A DNA stretch of 64,000 nucleotides from Streptomyces flaveolus (GTDB taxonomy: Bacteria; Actinomycetota; Actinomycetes; Streptomycetales; Streptomycetaceae): NCBI RefSeq assembly GCF_000716535.1, contig NZ_JNWV01000026.1, forward strand, positions 62,001 to 126,000, given 5' to 3'. The notes beneath the pieces are model-generated. The model worked only from the letters and a program-made list of their open reading frames with translations. It made no database searches and was not told the DNA's origin. This document shows, piece by piece, positions 25,044 through 33,090 of this stretch (within the stretch, counting starts at the first letter, position 1; every line of letters starts with the position of its first letter). The position numbers and the translations under genes are program-made.

Positions 25044-27752
25044 TCATCGGAACCGGGTGCGCAGCGCTGTGAGCAGGTACGCGCAGAGCAGCGCCGCCAG
25101 CGACAACGCCAGTGCGCCCCCGACGGGTTGAGCGAGCACCCGCGCGGCCGCGACCAGGTACCGCTCCCCTCCGAAGGGCCACTGCAGCAGGAAGACCTCC
25201 CGCATCCGCACCGGGAAGTCGGCCGCCATCCTTACGGCCGGGCCCTGCAGCGCCTTGTGCACGAGGGGCACGACGAGGACGGGCACGGCGAGGACGGCGG
25301 CCAGCCCGGCCGTCGTGGACCGGAACACACCGGCCGCCAGCACACCGGCCCAGGCGCAACCGACGACCAACCCGAACCAACTCGCGGTCAGCGAAAGCCA
25401 GTCCGTGGGAACTTGCGTCAGCTCCCGTCCGTAGACGATGTAGAGCACTTCGGCGTCGCAGCCCACGGTGAGGAAGGCGAGCAGCACCGCGGTGGCTCCG
25501 GAGACGAGCAGTTTCGCGGTGAGCAGCCCCAGCCGGCGGGGGACGGTGCCGCGGTCCGCCGCCAGGGCGGGGTGGCGGAACTCGTCCCCGAAGGCCAGCG
25601 CACCGAGCAGCCCGGCCGCGAGCGCCGCGGGCGGCAGCGGCAGCTCCCGTGGCCACGCAGCGAACAGCCGCGCCTGTGGGGTGTGACCGAGGCGCGCCAG
25701 GAGTACGGCGGTGAGCGCTGACACCACCAGTACGGCACCGCAGGTGAGGAAACCGGTGCCGATTCCGGCGGCGCGCCGGATCTCGTACCGCAGGGGGCGG
25801 AGAGGACTGCGGGCGGGGCGGACTCCGTCGGGCCGGGCGGCGCGGCCGGTCTGCTGCCGGGCGCCCGCATTTCTGGCCCCGGGGAGGAGGGTACGGGGGC
25901 CGGCGACGGTCGTCGTGGATGTGCGGGTACTTCCGGTCTGCGGTCCGCAGGCCGTGGCGACTCCGCCGAGGCCGGTGTCCAGGGTGGACGCCGCGTCGGT
26001 GGACCGGCCGCCGGTGGCCCTGGCCGGCGCATCTCCGGCGTCGGCACCGGCCGTCCTCTTCTCGCCGGATGCGGCGCCTCCGTCCTGGTCGCGGGTGCCG
26101 TCGTCGGCTGAACCGGCCGACGGCGCGTCGTGCGCCGTAGCACCGGAGATGATCAGCGGACGTTCCGCCGCGCTGCCTTGGTCAAGGCCGTGGCCGGGCG
26201 CGGTCCGCTCGCCGTCGGCGGTCCGCGCGCGTTCCCGCGCCGCAAGCCCAGGGGCCAATTGGCCTGCACGGAGCGGGGAGAAGCCGACCACGGCCCGCTC
26301 GGACTCCGGTGCCGAGGAGTCGAGGGGGTGTTCCCGGCGCCCCGACGGCCGCCCGGCGATGGTCGTGTCGACCGACGAGTGCCCGGGCGACGCGGTGTCC
26401 GGCTCGGTCTCGGATCGGGTGGGGGTCGTCGCGCGGGATGCGGCCGTTGCCGCATCGGTCGCCGGAGCGCGTGACCCCGTCGGCGGCTCCATTGCGCGCG
26501 AGTCCGCCGCGTGGGGGTGAAGCGTCGCGGTCTCCTCGAACACCGTCGGCCTCGCGTGTTCGGGCGCCGTCGGTGATTCGTCCACGGCTTCGCCCGGGTT
26601 CTCCGGTGGGTCGCCGGGCGTGGCCGAGCCGGATCCCAGTGGGGAGCCCGAGGCGGGCTCCGGCGCTGAGAAGTCCGGCACGGTGCGTCGGCGGCGCGCC
26701 CACGAAGGGCCTGTCGAGGCCTGTCCCGGCTCCTCGCGCGGGGCGTGGGGCGCCTCCGGTTCCGGTCCGGCCGGGCTGTGGTCCTGCCGGGGATCCTGGT
26801 CTGCCGACGGTGAGTCCACGACGACCGGGAGGGGCTCGGTGGAGCACATCCCCGCATCGACCTCAGGACCGGCTCCCGGCCCCATGTCGCCGACTTCGTC
26901 AGCCAGTTGGTGGACGAGGATGCCGTGACGGAACGCGATCTCGCCGACGTCGGCGGTCGTGCTGCCGTACACCGAAAGGCGGTTGCCACCCTCGCGTACG
27001 ACCTCGACGGAGCGGCGAGCCGTGCGCGCGTCTTTGGTGAGCAGAGCCGCGAGGCGTGCGGCGTGGGGGCTGCGGACGACCACGCGGGGGCGTAGCCGGG
27101 TACGGGCGAACGCCCGTGCTTCCTGGTCCGCGACGACTCTGCCGGCGTCGAGCGTGACGACCCGGTCGGCGGCGCGCGCGGCCTCCTTCGTGTCGGCCGT
27201 GGTGTACAGCACCGTGCCGCCCTGGGCGGCATGGGCCCGCAACATGCTGTGCAGCCACTGGGCCTCGCGCGTGGAGAGGCCGTCGGCGGGTTCGTCCAGG
27301 ACGAGCGTGTGCGGGTCGGGCAGCAGGGCGCAGGCCAGGCCGAGTCTGCGGTCCATGCCGCGCGACAGCGTGCCGAGGCGCTCCTCACGGAGGCTGACGA
27401 GGCCGACCACTTCGAGGACCTCGTCGGCTCGCCGCGCGGGAACTCCCGACGCCGCGCACAGCATGCGCAGATGGCCACGGACCGAGCGGGACGGGTGGCC
27501 CGGTACGTCGCCGAGGAGCACGCCGACTTCCCGCGACGGATGCGCGATCCGGTGCAGGGGGCGCCCTCTGAAGTAGGTGATGCCGCGCCCGGATTGGAGC
27601 TCAAGCATCAGTTTGAGCGCCGTCGTCTTGCCCGCACCGGCGGCCCCGAGGAGCGCGGTGACATGCCCGGCGCGCGCTTCGAAGGAGACGTCGTCGACAG
27701 CGGGCGGATGCGCCTTGCGGGGGTTGCTGGTCAGTCCGAAGGCCTGGATCAC
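25044..27752 (-). CDS. ABC transporter: ATPase fused to membrane domain by a long disordered linker
   Basis: 902 residues in three parts. Residues 1-300: an ABC ATPase (Walker A GAAGAGKTT at 36-44, signature-like LSRGMDRRLGLACALL, Walker B HTLVLDEPADGLS). Residues about 300-655: a Pro/Ser/Thr/Glu-rich segment with no visible fold. Residues about 655-902: five to six membrane helices of the ABC-2/exporter type. The start GTG at 27752 lacks a ribosome site, but TATCTT lies 7 nt upstream, so the message may be leaderless; the much longer open frame above it overlaps the Nudix gene antisense-free region and is not credible. It lies between whiH and a Nudix regulator; a substrate cannot be named. 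Confidence 0.8.
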   Translation of the reverse strand: MIQAFGLTSNPRKAHPPAVDDVSFEARAGHVTALLGAAGAGKTTALKLMLELQSGRGITYFRGRPLHRIAHPSREVGVLLGDVPGHPSRSVRGHLRMLCAASGVPARRADEVLEVVGLVSLREERLGTLSRGMDRRLGLACALLPDPHTLVLDEPADGLSTREAQWLHSMLRAHAAQGGTVLYTTADTKEAARAADRVVTLDAGRVVADQEARAFARTRLRPRVVVRSPHAARLAALLTKDARTARRSVEVVREGGNRLSVYGSTTADVGEIAFRHGILVHQLADEVGDMGPGAGPEVDAGMCSTEPLPVVVDSPSADQDPRQDHSPAGPEPEAPHAPREEPGQASTGPSWARRRRTVPDFSAPEPASGSPLGSGSATPGDPPENPGEAVDESPTAPEHARPTVFEETATLHPHAADSRAMEPPTGSRAPATDAATAASRATTPTRSETEPDTASPGHSSVDTTIAGRPSGRREHPLDSSAPESERAVVGFSPLRAGQLAPGLAARERARTADGERTAPGHGLDQGSAAERPLIISGATAHDAPSAGSADDGTRDQDGGAASGEKRTAGADAGDAPARATGGRSTDAASTLDTGLGGVATACGPQTGSTRTSTTTVAGPRTLLPGARNAGARQQTGRAARPDGVRPARSPLRPLRYEIRRAAGIGTGFLTCGAVLVVSALTAVLLARLGHTPQARLFAAWPRELPLPPAALAAGLLGALAFGDEFRHPALAADRGTVPRRLGLLTAKLLVSGATAVLLAFLTVGCDAEVLYIVYGRELTQVPTDWLSLTASWFGLVVGCAWAGVLAAGVFRSTTAGLAAVLAVPVLVVPLVHKALQGPAVRMAADFPVRMREVFLLQWPFGGERYLVAAARVLAQPVGGALALSLAALLCAYLLTALRTRFR

Positions 27753-27915
27753 CTGCAGCAAGATAGCGCGAGATGTCCGCTTTTCCCGGTATAAGACGAC
27801 TTGCGCAAACATGCCGCGTGGTCTAGCCCCGATCTTGTCCGCCGTTCGATGGAGTCGAGGCTGACTACGGGCAGCCGGCGCGCCGGTCGCCCTGAGGGGC
27901 GGTCCGCCCCTGGTC

Positions 27916-28674
27916 TCACACCTCGGGGCGCAGCATCGGCGGGTTGAGCAAGGTGGCACCGCCCGCTCGGAAAAGCTGGGCCGGCCTGCCGCCCTGTCGT
28001 GTGGTCGTACCCCCTGTGGGGACGAGAAATCCGGGGGTTCCGGTGACCTTGCGGTGGAAGTTGCGCGGGTCGAGGGCCACGCCCCACACCGCCTCGTACA
28101 CCCGGCGCAACTCTCCGACGGTGAACTCGGGCGGGCAGAAGGCGGTGGCCAGAGACGAGTACTCGATCTTGGAGCGGGCGCGTTCCACACCGTCGGCGAG
28201 GATCTGCGCGTGGTCGAAGGCGAGTGGTGCCACGGGTTCGCCGTCACGGCCATAGCCACCCTGCTGGAGCAGTTCCTCGACCGGGGCCCAGCGCGCGTTG
28301 CTGGCGTCGCCGCCGGCGCGCGGCGCCGGCAGGTCGGGCGCGAGCGCGAGATGCGCGACGCTGACCACACGCATGCGCGGGTCCCGCTTGGGATCGCCGT
28401 AGGTGGCGAGCTGCTCCAGGTGAGCCCCGTTGTCCTGGGCCGGGGTCGCGGGGTCATGAGCGCACAGCCCGGTCTCCTCGGCCAGCTCGCGCGCCGCCGC
28501 CTGGGACAGATCCTCGTCGGCCCGTACGAAGCCGCCGGGCAGCGCCCAGCGCCCCTGGAAGGGCGGCTCCCCCCTGCGGACCGCCAGCGCGCACAGGGAA
28601 TGGCGGCGCACGGTCAGCACGACCAGGTCCACGGTGACGGCGAAGGGCGGAAAGGCTGACGGGTCGTAGGGCAT
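27916..28674 (-). CDS. Nudix-domain transcriptional regulator (NrtR-like)
   Basis: 252 residues: an N-terminal Nudix fold (about 5-150) with a Nudix box GGFVRADEDLSQAAARELAEE that keeps the Glu residues, and a C-terminal winged helix (about 165-235: YSSLATAFCPPEFTVGELRR, then VWGVALDPRNFHRKV). This is the NrtR arrangement, whose members bind ADP-ribose and repress NAD-related genes. ATG at 28674 has TATGAT 6 nt upstream and no ribosome site, so it is probably leaderless. An inverted repeat at 28688-28702 lies just upstream of that -10, pointing to autoregulation. A plain Nudix hydrolase is the alternative. Confidence 0.82.
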   Translation of the reverse strand: MPYDPSAFPPFAVTVDLVVLTVRRHSLCALAVRRGEPPFQGRWALPGGFVRADEDLSQAAARELAEETGLCAHDPATPAQDNGAHLEQLATYGDPKRDPRMRVVSVAHLALAPDLPAPRAGGDASNARWAPVEELLQQGGYGRDGEPVAPLAFDHAQILADGVERARSKIEYSSLATAFCPPEFTVGELRRVYEAVWGVALDPRNFHRKVTGTPGFLVPTGGTTTRQGGRPAQLFRAGGATLLNPPMLRPEV

Positions 28675-28687
28675 GCCGCGATCATAG

Positions 28688-28702
28688 TCGTCTTCCTGAC
28701 GA
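28688..28702. promoter_or_regulatory. Inverted repeat TCGTC-N5-GACGA, probable NrtR-like operator
   Basis: Perfect 5-bp arms located immediately upstream of the Nudix gene's -10 (28681-28686). The 9-mer AAGACGACT in its minus strand (28686-28694) recurs at 27793-27801, upstream of the ABC fusion gene. Confidence 0.55.
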
Positions 28703-28826
28703 TAAACACTCCCTTCGCCGGTCGCGGCGATGGTGATTCCCCTTCGTTCCGGTACGGGGCGCGGGACCGGCTCGCCGTCCGTCGATCCAGTGGTGTCGTA
28801 CGAGGTCACCGCCTGTTCCGCGAGTG

Positions 28827-31022
28827 TCAGGCTCCCAGTTGCAGACCGTCCGCCGCCTCCTCCACCATGGCCAGTCCCAGTCGGCTGATCCGCACGGCGA
28901 AAGGGGCGCCCGCGACGCGCAGGCCGCTGAGTCCGAGTTCGCCGAGCGGGGCGCTGCGGACGGGGCGCAGGGTGACCGTGCGGGCGGGGGCGTCGGGACG
29001 GATGCCTGCGAGAGCGGTGAGCAGCAGGACCACGGAGGCAGCGGCGGTGGCCGCCGGACGGCAGGCGGCGGGGTGCGGGAGGGGCGCCGTGCCGGCGGAG
29101 CGTTGTTCGCCGGCGAACATCTCAGGCAGGCGGTGACCGAAGTGTTCCGCCGCTTCCAGCAGCCCGTTCAGCAGTCCGGCCGCTTCCTTCTCGTATCCGG
29201 CGGACGCCAGCCCGGCGACCGCGAGCGCGGTCTCCTGGACGCGCACGGCTCCGGTCCGGTGGCCGAACGGATTGTGTGCCGTCTCCTTGGTGCCGAGGCC
29301 GCGCAGTCCCCAGCCCGCGTCCATGGCGGGGGTGCCGAGCAGACGGGCGAGGTGTGCGGTGTGCACCTTGTCGAGCAGGCCCGGTGCGAACATGCCGGCG
29401 CCGAGGAGACCGGTGTCGAGGAGGTGGACGGCCGTGGCGGCCAGGTGGGGAACGGGTCGGCCGTCCGGTGTCAGGGCCATGGCCGGGCGCCCACCTCCGC
29501 GGTCCTCCACCCAGAAGTCGGCCCGGAAAGCCGACCTCAGGGTCTGGGCCCACTGGCGCAGTTCCGTGGCGCCCGGTCTTTCGTAGGCGTCGAGAAGGTC
29601 GGCACCGAGCAGGGCGGCGCGATGCGCGTGGGCCTGGGTCTCGCAGCGGACCGGTCCTGCGGGGTGCGGGTCGGAGAGGTAGGTGCTGTCGCGGACGGTG
29701 GTCCGGAGCCAGGTCAGACAGCGCTCGGCCGCGGGGAGCAGTTCCTGTGTCTCCTGGTCGGGCAGCCCCCAGCGGCGGGCCTCGGCGAGCAGGACGGGGA
29801 AGAGCAGTGTGGCCTCCGTTCCCGTGCAGCTCGGCGGGAGGTGCGGGCCGGCGTCGCGTCGCGGGCCGGGGATCATGCCGGCCCGGAGGCCCGGACCCGG
29901 GAGCTGGGTACGGGCCAGAGCGCGCAGGGTGCCCGCGGCCAAGCGGGTGCCCAAGGGCAGCGCCATGCGGGCGGCGGCGAGCGCTTCTGCCGGGGCCATC
30001 CCGCAGCGCCAGGGGGCACCCGCCGCGAGGTAGGTGTCGGAGGGGTGTGCGGTGTCACGCAGGAGCAGTGCCTGGAGGTCGGCGACGGCCGAGTGCAGCA
30101 GCGGGCCCACCCGGGGGTCGTCGCCCGTAGCCCGGGCCGGGGCGAGAGGGCTGGTGGCGGTGTGTCCCGCGGCCCGCAGGGGGCCCGTGCCATCGGGCCG
30201 TACCCGCAGTTCCACGGCTGCCGTCCCGCCCGGTGGCAGTTCCAGCTCCCAGCGCAGCAGTCCGGCGGACGCCAGGGCGTCGGCGGGCGGCGGGTCCGCG
30301 GTGACGCAGGCGGCGGCGTCGGCCTTGGCCCACCGCAGACCCGAGTCGTGGACGCTGGCCGGGAGTTCGGGGCCTGCCGCCCCGGCGGCGATGGTGCCGA
30401 GCTCCGCCAGGTCGCTGCCGAGGGCGACCTCGACGGGCAGGCGCAGCGGACGCGGAGCCGCGTTGCGGAATGTGATCCTTTCGGTTCCGTCGGCGTGGCG
30501 TGTCCGTTCGACGACGACATCGGGATCGGGGCCGGCGGCCGGTGAAGTGCGCAGCGTCCCCACGAAGCGGGCGCTGTCGGCTCCGGTCATCCTGGCCTGC
30601 ACCGGCAGCGGTTCGCGGCCTGCCACGCGGACCTGGCACCGGGAGAGCAGCCGCCTGCCGCCTCGGTAGAACCCGTCCAGTCCCCGGCCGGCCAACTGCC
30701 CCGGCTCGCCCGAGATGGCGAGGCCTGGCAGGGCCACGCAGATCAGCGCGCTGTGCGTGGGCGGCAGCTCCGGCACCGGGCGGCTGACCGGAGGTGTGCG
30801 GGGCGGCGCGGCCGCGGCGGGGCGGCGGGGACGGGCGGTGACGGGGGACGGGGGGCTGCCCTGGATGGCCGCGGCGAGGGGACGGATGTCCGCGGAGGGG
30901 GCCGGTCGCAAGTCGGCTGTCTTCGGTGTGCGGGGACCCGCGCCGTCCGTCAGGAACGGCTCGGGCCTGCTCCGGGGCGGACGTTCGCCGGCGGCGGAGG
31001 GCGGAGTCGGCTGCTGGTGCAT
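28827..31022 (-). CDS. Glycogen-debranching-enzyme-like protein, degenerate active site
   Basis: 731 residues. Residues 1-110 are Pro/Arg-rich and probably disordered. Then a beta-rich N-terminal domain of the GDE_N type (GRGLDGFYRGGRRLLSRCQV, VERTRHADGTERITFRN), and an (alpha/alpha)6-barrel C-terminal part. The barrel block that normally reads like YHNGSVWPHD is here NPFGHRTGAVRVQETALAVA, so the W-P-H-D stretch is lost. It may not cleave alpha-1,6 bonds; a binding or regulatory role is possible. The ATG at 31022 has AGAAGAAG upstream; the start is moderately sure. The same-strand neighbour at 31364 is 341 bp upstream. Confidence 0.7.
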   Translation of the reverse strand: MHQQPTPPSAAGERPPRSRPEPFLTDGAGPRTPKTADLRPAPSADIRPLAAAIQGSPPSPVTARPRRPAAAAPPRTPPVSRPVPELPPTHSALICVALPGLAISGEPGQLAGRGLDGFYRGGRRLLSRCQVRVAGREPLPVQARMTGADSARFVGTLRTSPAAGPDPDVVVERTRHADGTERITFRNAAPRPLRLPVEVALGSDLAELGTIAAGAAGPELPASVHDSGLRWAKADAAACVTADPPPADALASAGLLRWELELPPGGTAAVELRVRPDGTGPLRAAGHTATSPLAPARATGDDPRVGPLLHSAVADLQALLLRDTAHPSDTYLAAGAPWRCGMAPAEALAAARMALPLGTRLAAGTLRALARTQLPGPGLRAGMIPGPRRDAGPHLPPSCTGTEATLLFPVLLAEARRWGLPDQETQELLPAAERCLTWLRTTVRDSTYLSDPHPAGPVRCETQAHAHRAALLGADLLDAYERPGATELRQWAQTLRSAFRADFWVEDRGGGRPAMALTPDGRPVPHLAATAVHLLDTGLLGAGMFAPGLLDKVHTAHLARLLGTPAMDAGWGLRGLGTKETAHNPFGHRTGAVRVQETALAVAGLASAGYEKEAAGLLNGLLEAAEHFGHRLPEMFAGEQRSAGTAPLPHPAACRPAATAAASVVLLLTALAGIRPDAPARTVTLRPVRSAPLGELGLSGLRVAGAPFAVRISRLGLAMVEEAADGLQLGA

Positions 31023-31363
31023 GGGCTGGCTTCTTCTGCGCTCGGTGTGCCTCGGACGTGCTGGGCGGCCGGACGGTCGCCCCGGAGGACAGGGGAGGTG
31101 CGGCGGCAGAGCCCGTCCAGGCTTTCCGCCACTCAGGTGAACGGAAGGGGACTCGTCCGGGTCACGGCTCGCCCCGATGAAGCCGACCGAATGGTGACGC
31201 GACCGGTCGGCAGGGGTGGCCGTCAGGGCGCCCGAAGCCGATCGGCTCCGGTTCCTCGCCGGGAGTGCACGCCTACGGTGTCCGGAGCCTCCGTTCAGGC
31301 CCGGTGGATCGGCGGCCGTACCCGTGCGGGCCGGTGCCTGCCCGGTCTCACACCGGTCGGCGC
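31023..31363. other. 341-bp gap between two minus-strand genes
   Basis: No gene, terminator or clear promoter recognised; open frames here have the composition of noncoding GC-rich DNA. Confidence 0.5.
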
Positions 31364-32947
31364 TCACCCGTTCTCCTCGGGCTGCGGACGCCCGGTGTCC
31401 GAACGGGCACCACCGTTCGTGGCCTCACCTGACCCCGCCGCACGCGTGCGCGTGGTGATCCGGCTGTGGGTCCCGGGCCCGGAGGCCTCGGTGGCGGACG
31501 GCCGGGGGCGGGTGTCGGTCGGCCTCCGTCGGCCTCCCTTCGCGCGGGCCGCCTGACGGCCGTCGTCGCCGCCCGCGTTGCGCACCCGGCGCCGTCGTTG
31601 CCTGCCCGTCCGGGAGCCGGGCTCGGCGCTCGGTTCGTCCGCCTGGATGCCGGCTGCGGGTGCCGGGGTCGGAGCCTGCGGGGGTTCGGTGAGGGCGGTC
31701 CGCGGGGGGTCGGTGAGAGCGGTCCGCGGTGCCGGATCCGTTCGCTCCGTGGCCCCCGTCGTCGTGTGCCGTGCGCTCTCCGTGCGCAGGCAGCGGCGGA
31801 CCGCCTCGGGGTCGAGCCCCTCGTTGCAGGCCTGGTGCAGCAGGCGGGCGAAGAGGTACTCGGGATCGGCAGCCAGGGCCATGGCCAGCGCCTCCCTCGC
31901 CTCCAGTTCGTCCCCCATGGACCAGGCGACCCAGCCCGCGAGGGTCAGTGGTGCGGCGGCGTGCTCACCGTAGGGACCGACGCAGCGGCGGGCCAGGGCG
32001 CGCCAGAGCCGGAGCGCCGGACCGGCCTCGTCCCCTTCCATCCAGGCGGCGGCCTTGTCGCGGGTCGTACGGTCCTGGAGCCCGAGGATCAGGGTGGCCG
32101 CCTCGTCGTGCGCGAGGAGGTTGTCGTCGCGCACGTCCGCCGGATGCGCGCCGGAGACCGGAGCCGCTGTGCCGTAGCGACGAATGATCCGCTCGGCCAG
32201 GTCCAGGGTCTCCTCCGCCACCTCCTGGCGGGCCGTCTCGTCCAGGAGGCGGGGCACCAGGCTCATGCCGGCCGCGTCCAGGGCGATCTCCTGCTCCAGC
32301 GCCGCGGTGCTCTCCCACGGCTGCAACCTGGCGCGCAGCTCCCGGAGTGTGCCGCGCACCTGGATGCCGGCGTAGGTGGCTGCCGCGGCGAGCACGGACG
32401 TGCCGGGAAGGCCCATCGGCGAGCCGTCTTCGGGGCAGCAGCCCTTGACCGGGCAGCAGTACGACCAGTAACGGCCGTCGGAGATGCACAGGGCTTCGAT
32501 GACCGGCACGTCGAGGTTGCCGCACTCGACGCGCATCAGGTGGGCCAGCCTCTCCAGCCGCCGTTTGACGTCCCGGCCGGACTCTCCCGGGCCCGGTTCC
32601 TGGCACACGTAGGCCACCATCCGCTCGGGCCGGGCACCGCGCCGTTCGCTGCCCGTGACCAGGCCACGGGCCAGCTGCCGGGCGGCGGCTTCCCAGTCCT
32701 CCTCATGCGCGGGGATGCCGAGCCGGGCCCGGCCTCCGAACCTGCCGCGGCCCGCGTGGTCGTGCAGGGCGACGAGCACCATGCTGTCCTCCGGGCGGTA
32801 GCCGAGGAGGTAGGGCAGGGCGTCGGCCAGCTCGGCCGGGGTGCGCAGCGTGACCTGCGTGGCGTGGTCGGACGGTCCGATCGACGGCTCCTGCCCCGAG
32901 ATGTCGTTGCTTTCGAAGGGTCCTGTGGTTTCGCTGTGATTCGTCAT
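31364..32947 (-). CDS. DUF4192 domain protein
   Basis: 527 residues. The DUF4192 region (about 30-380) starts VTLRTPAELADALPYLLGYR and contains a Cys-rich WSYCCPVKGCCPEDGSPMG segment near 165 that could bind metal. The C-terminal 130 residues are low complexity, including a duplicated TALTDPPR/TALTEPPQ octapeptide encoded by a 24-bp repeat (31683-31731) and a basic tail (RQRRRRVRN). Function unknown; the family is confined largely to actinobacteria. ATG 32947 chosen because DUF4192 begins soon after. It is divergent from recQ across 143 bp. Confidence 0.75.
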   Translation of the reverse strand: MTNHSETTGPFESNDISGQEPSIGPSDHATQVTLRTPAELADALPYLLGYRPEDSMVLVALHDHAGRGRFGGRARLGIPAHEEDWEAAARQLARGLVTGSERRGARPERMVAYVCQEPGPGESGRDVKRRLERLAHLMRVECGNLDVPVIEALCISDGRYWSYCCPVKGCCPEDGSPMGLPGTSVLAAAATYAGIQVRGTLRELRARLQPWESTAALEQEIALDAAGMSLVPRLLDETARQEVAEETLDLAERIIRRYGTAAPVSGAHPADVRDDNLLAHDEAATLILGLQDRTTRDKAAAWMEGDEAGPALRLWRALARRCVGPYGEHAAAPLTLAGWVAWSMGDELEAREALAMALAADPEYLFARLLHQACNEGLDPEAVRRCLRTESARHTTTGATERTDPAPRTALTDPPRTALTEPPQAPTPAPAAGIQADEPSAEPGSRTGRQRRRRVRNAGGDDGRQAARAKGGRRRPTDTRPRPSATEASGPGTHSRITTRTRAAGSGEATNGGARSDTGRPQPEENG

Positions 32948-33090
32948 GCGCCGACGATCTCGCGGATCTTGAGATTCCGGTTGAGCCTGTGGATAAGTCG
33001 AATCAGGGACACGACAAAGCCGCCCCTCGTTGTCCACAGCCTCGGCCCGGGCCCGCCCGTTTGTCGGTCCCGTCCTGTTGTATGGGTCGC

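Noticed and set aside
28458..28674. Extended N-terminus for the ABC fusion gene, up to 28457
   Set aside because: The extension would overlap the Nudix gene in another frame and has no ATPase-family sequence before residue V at 27752.
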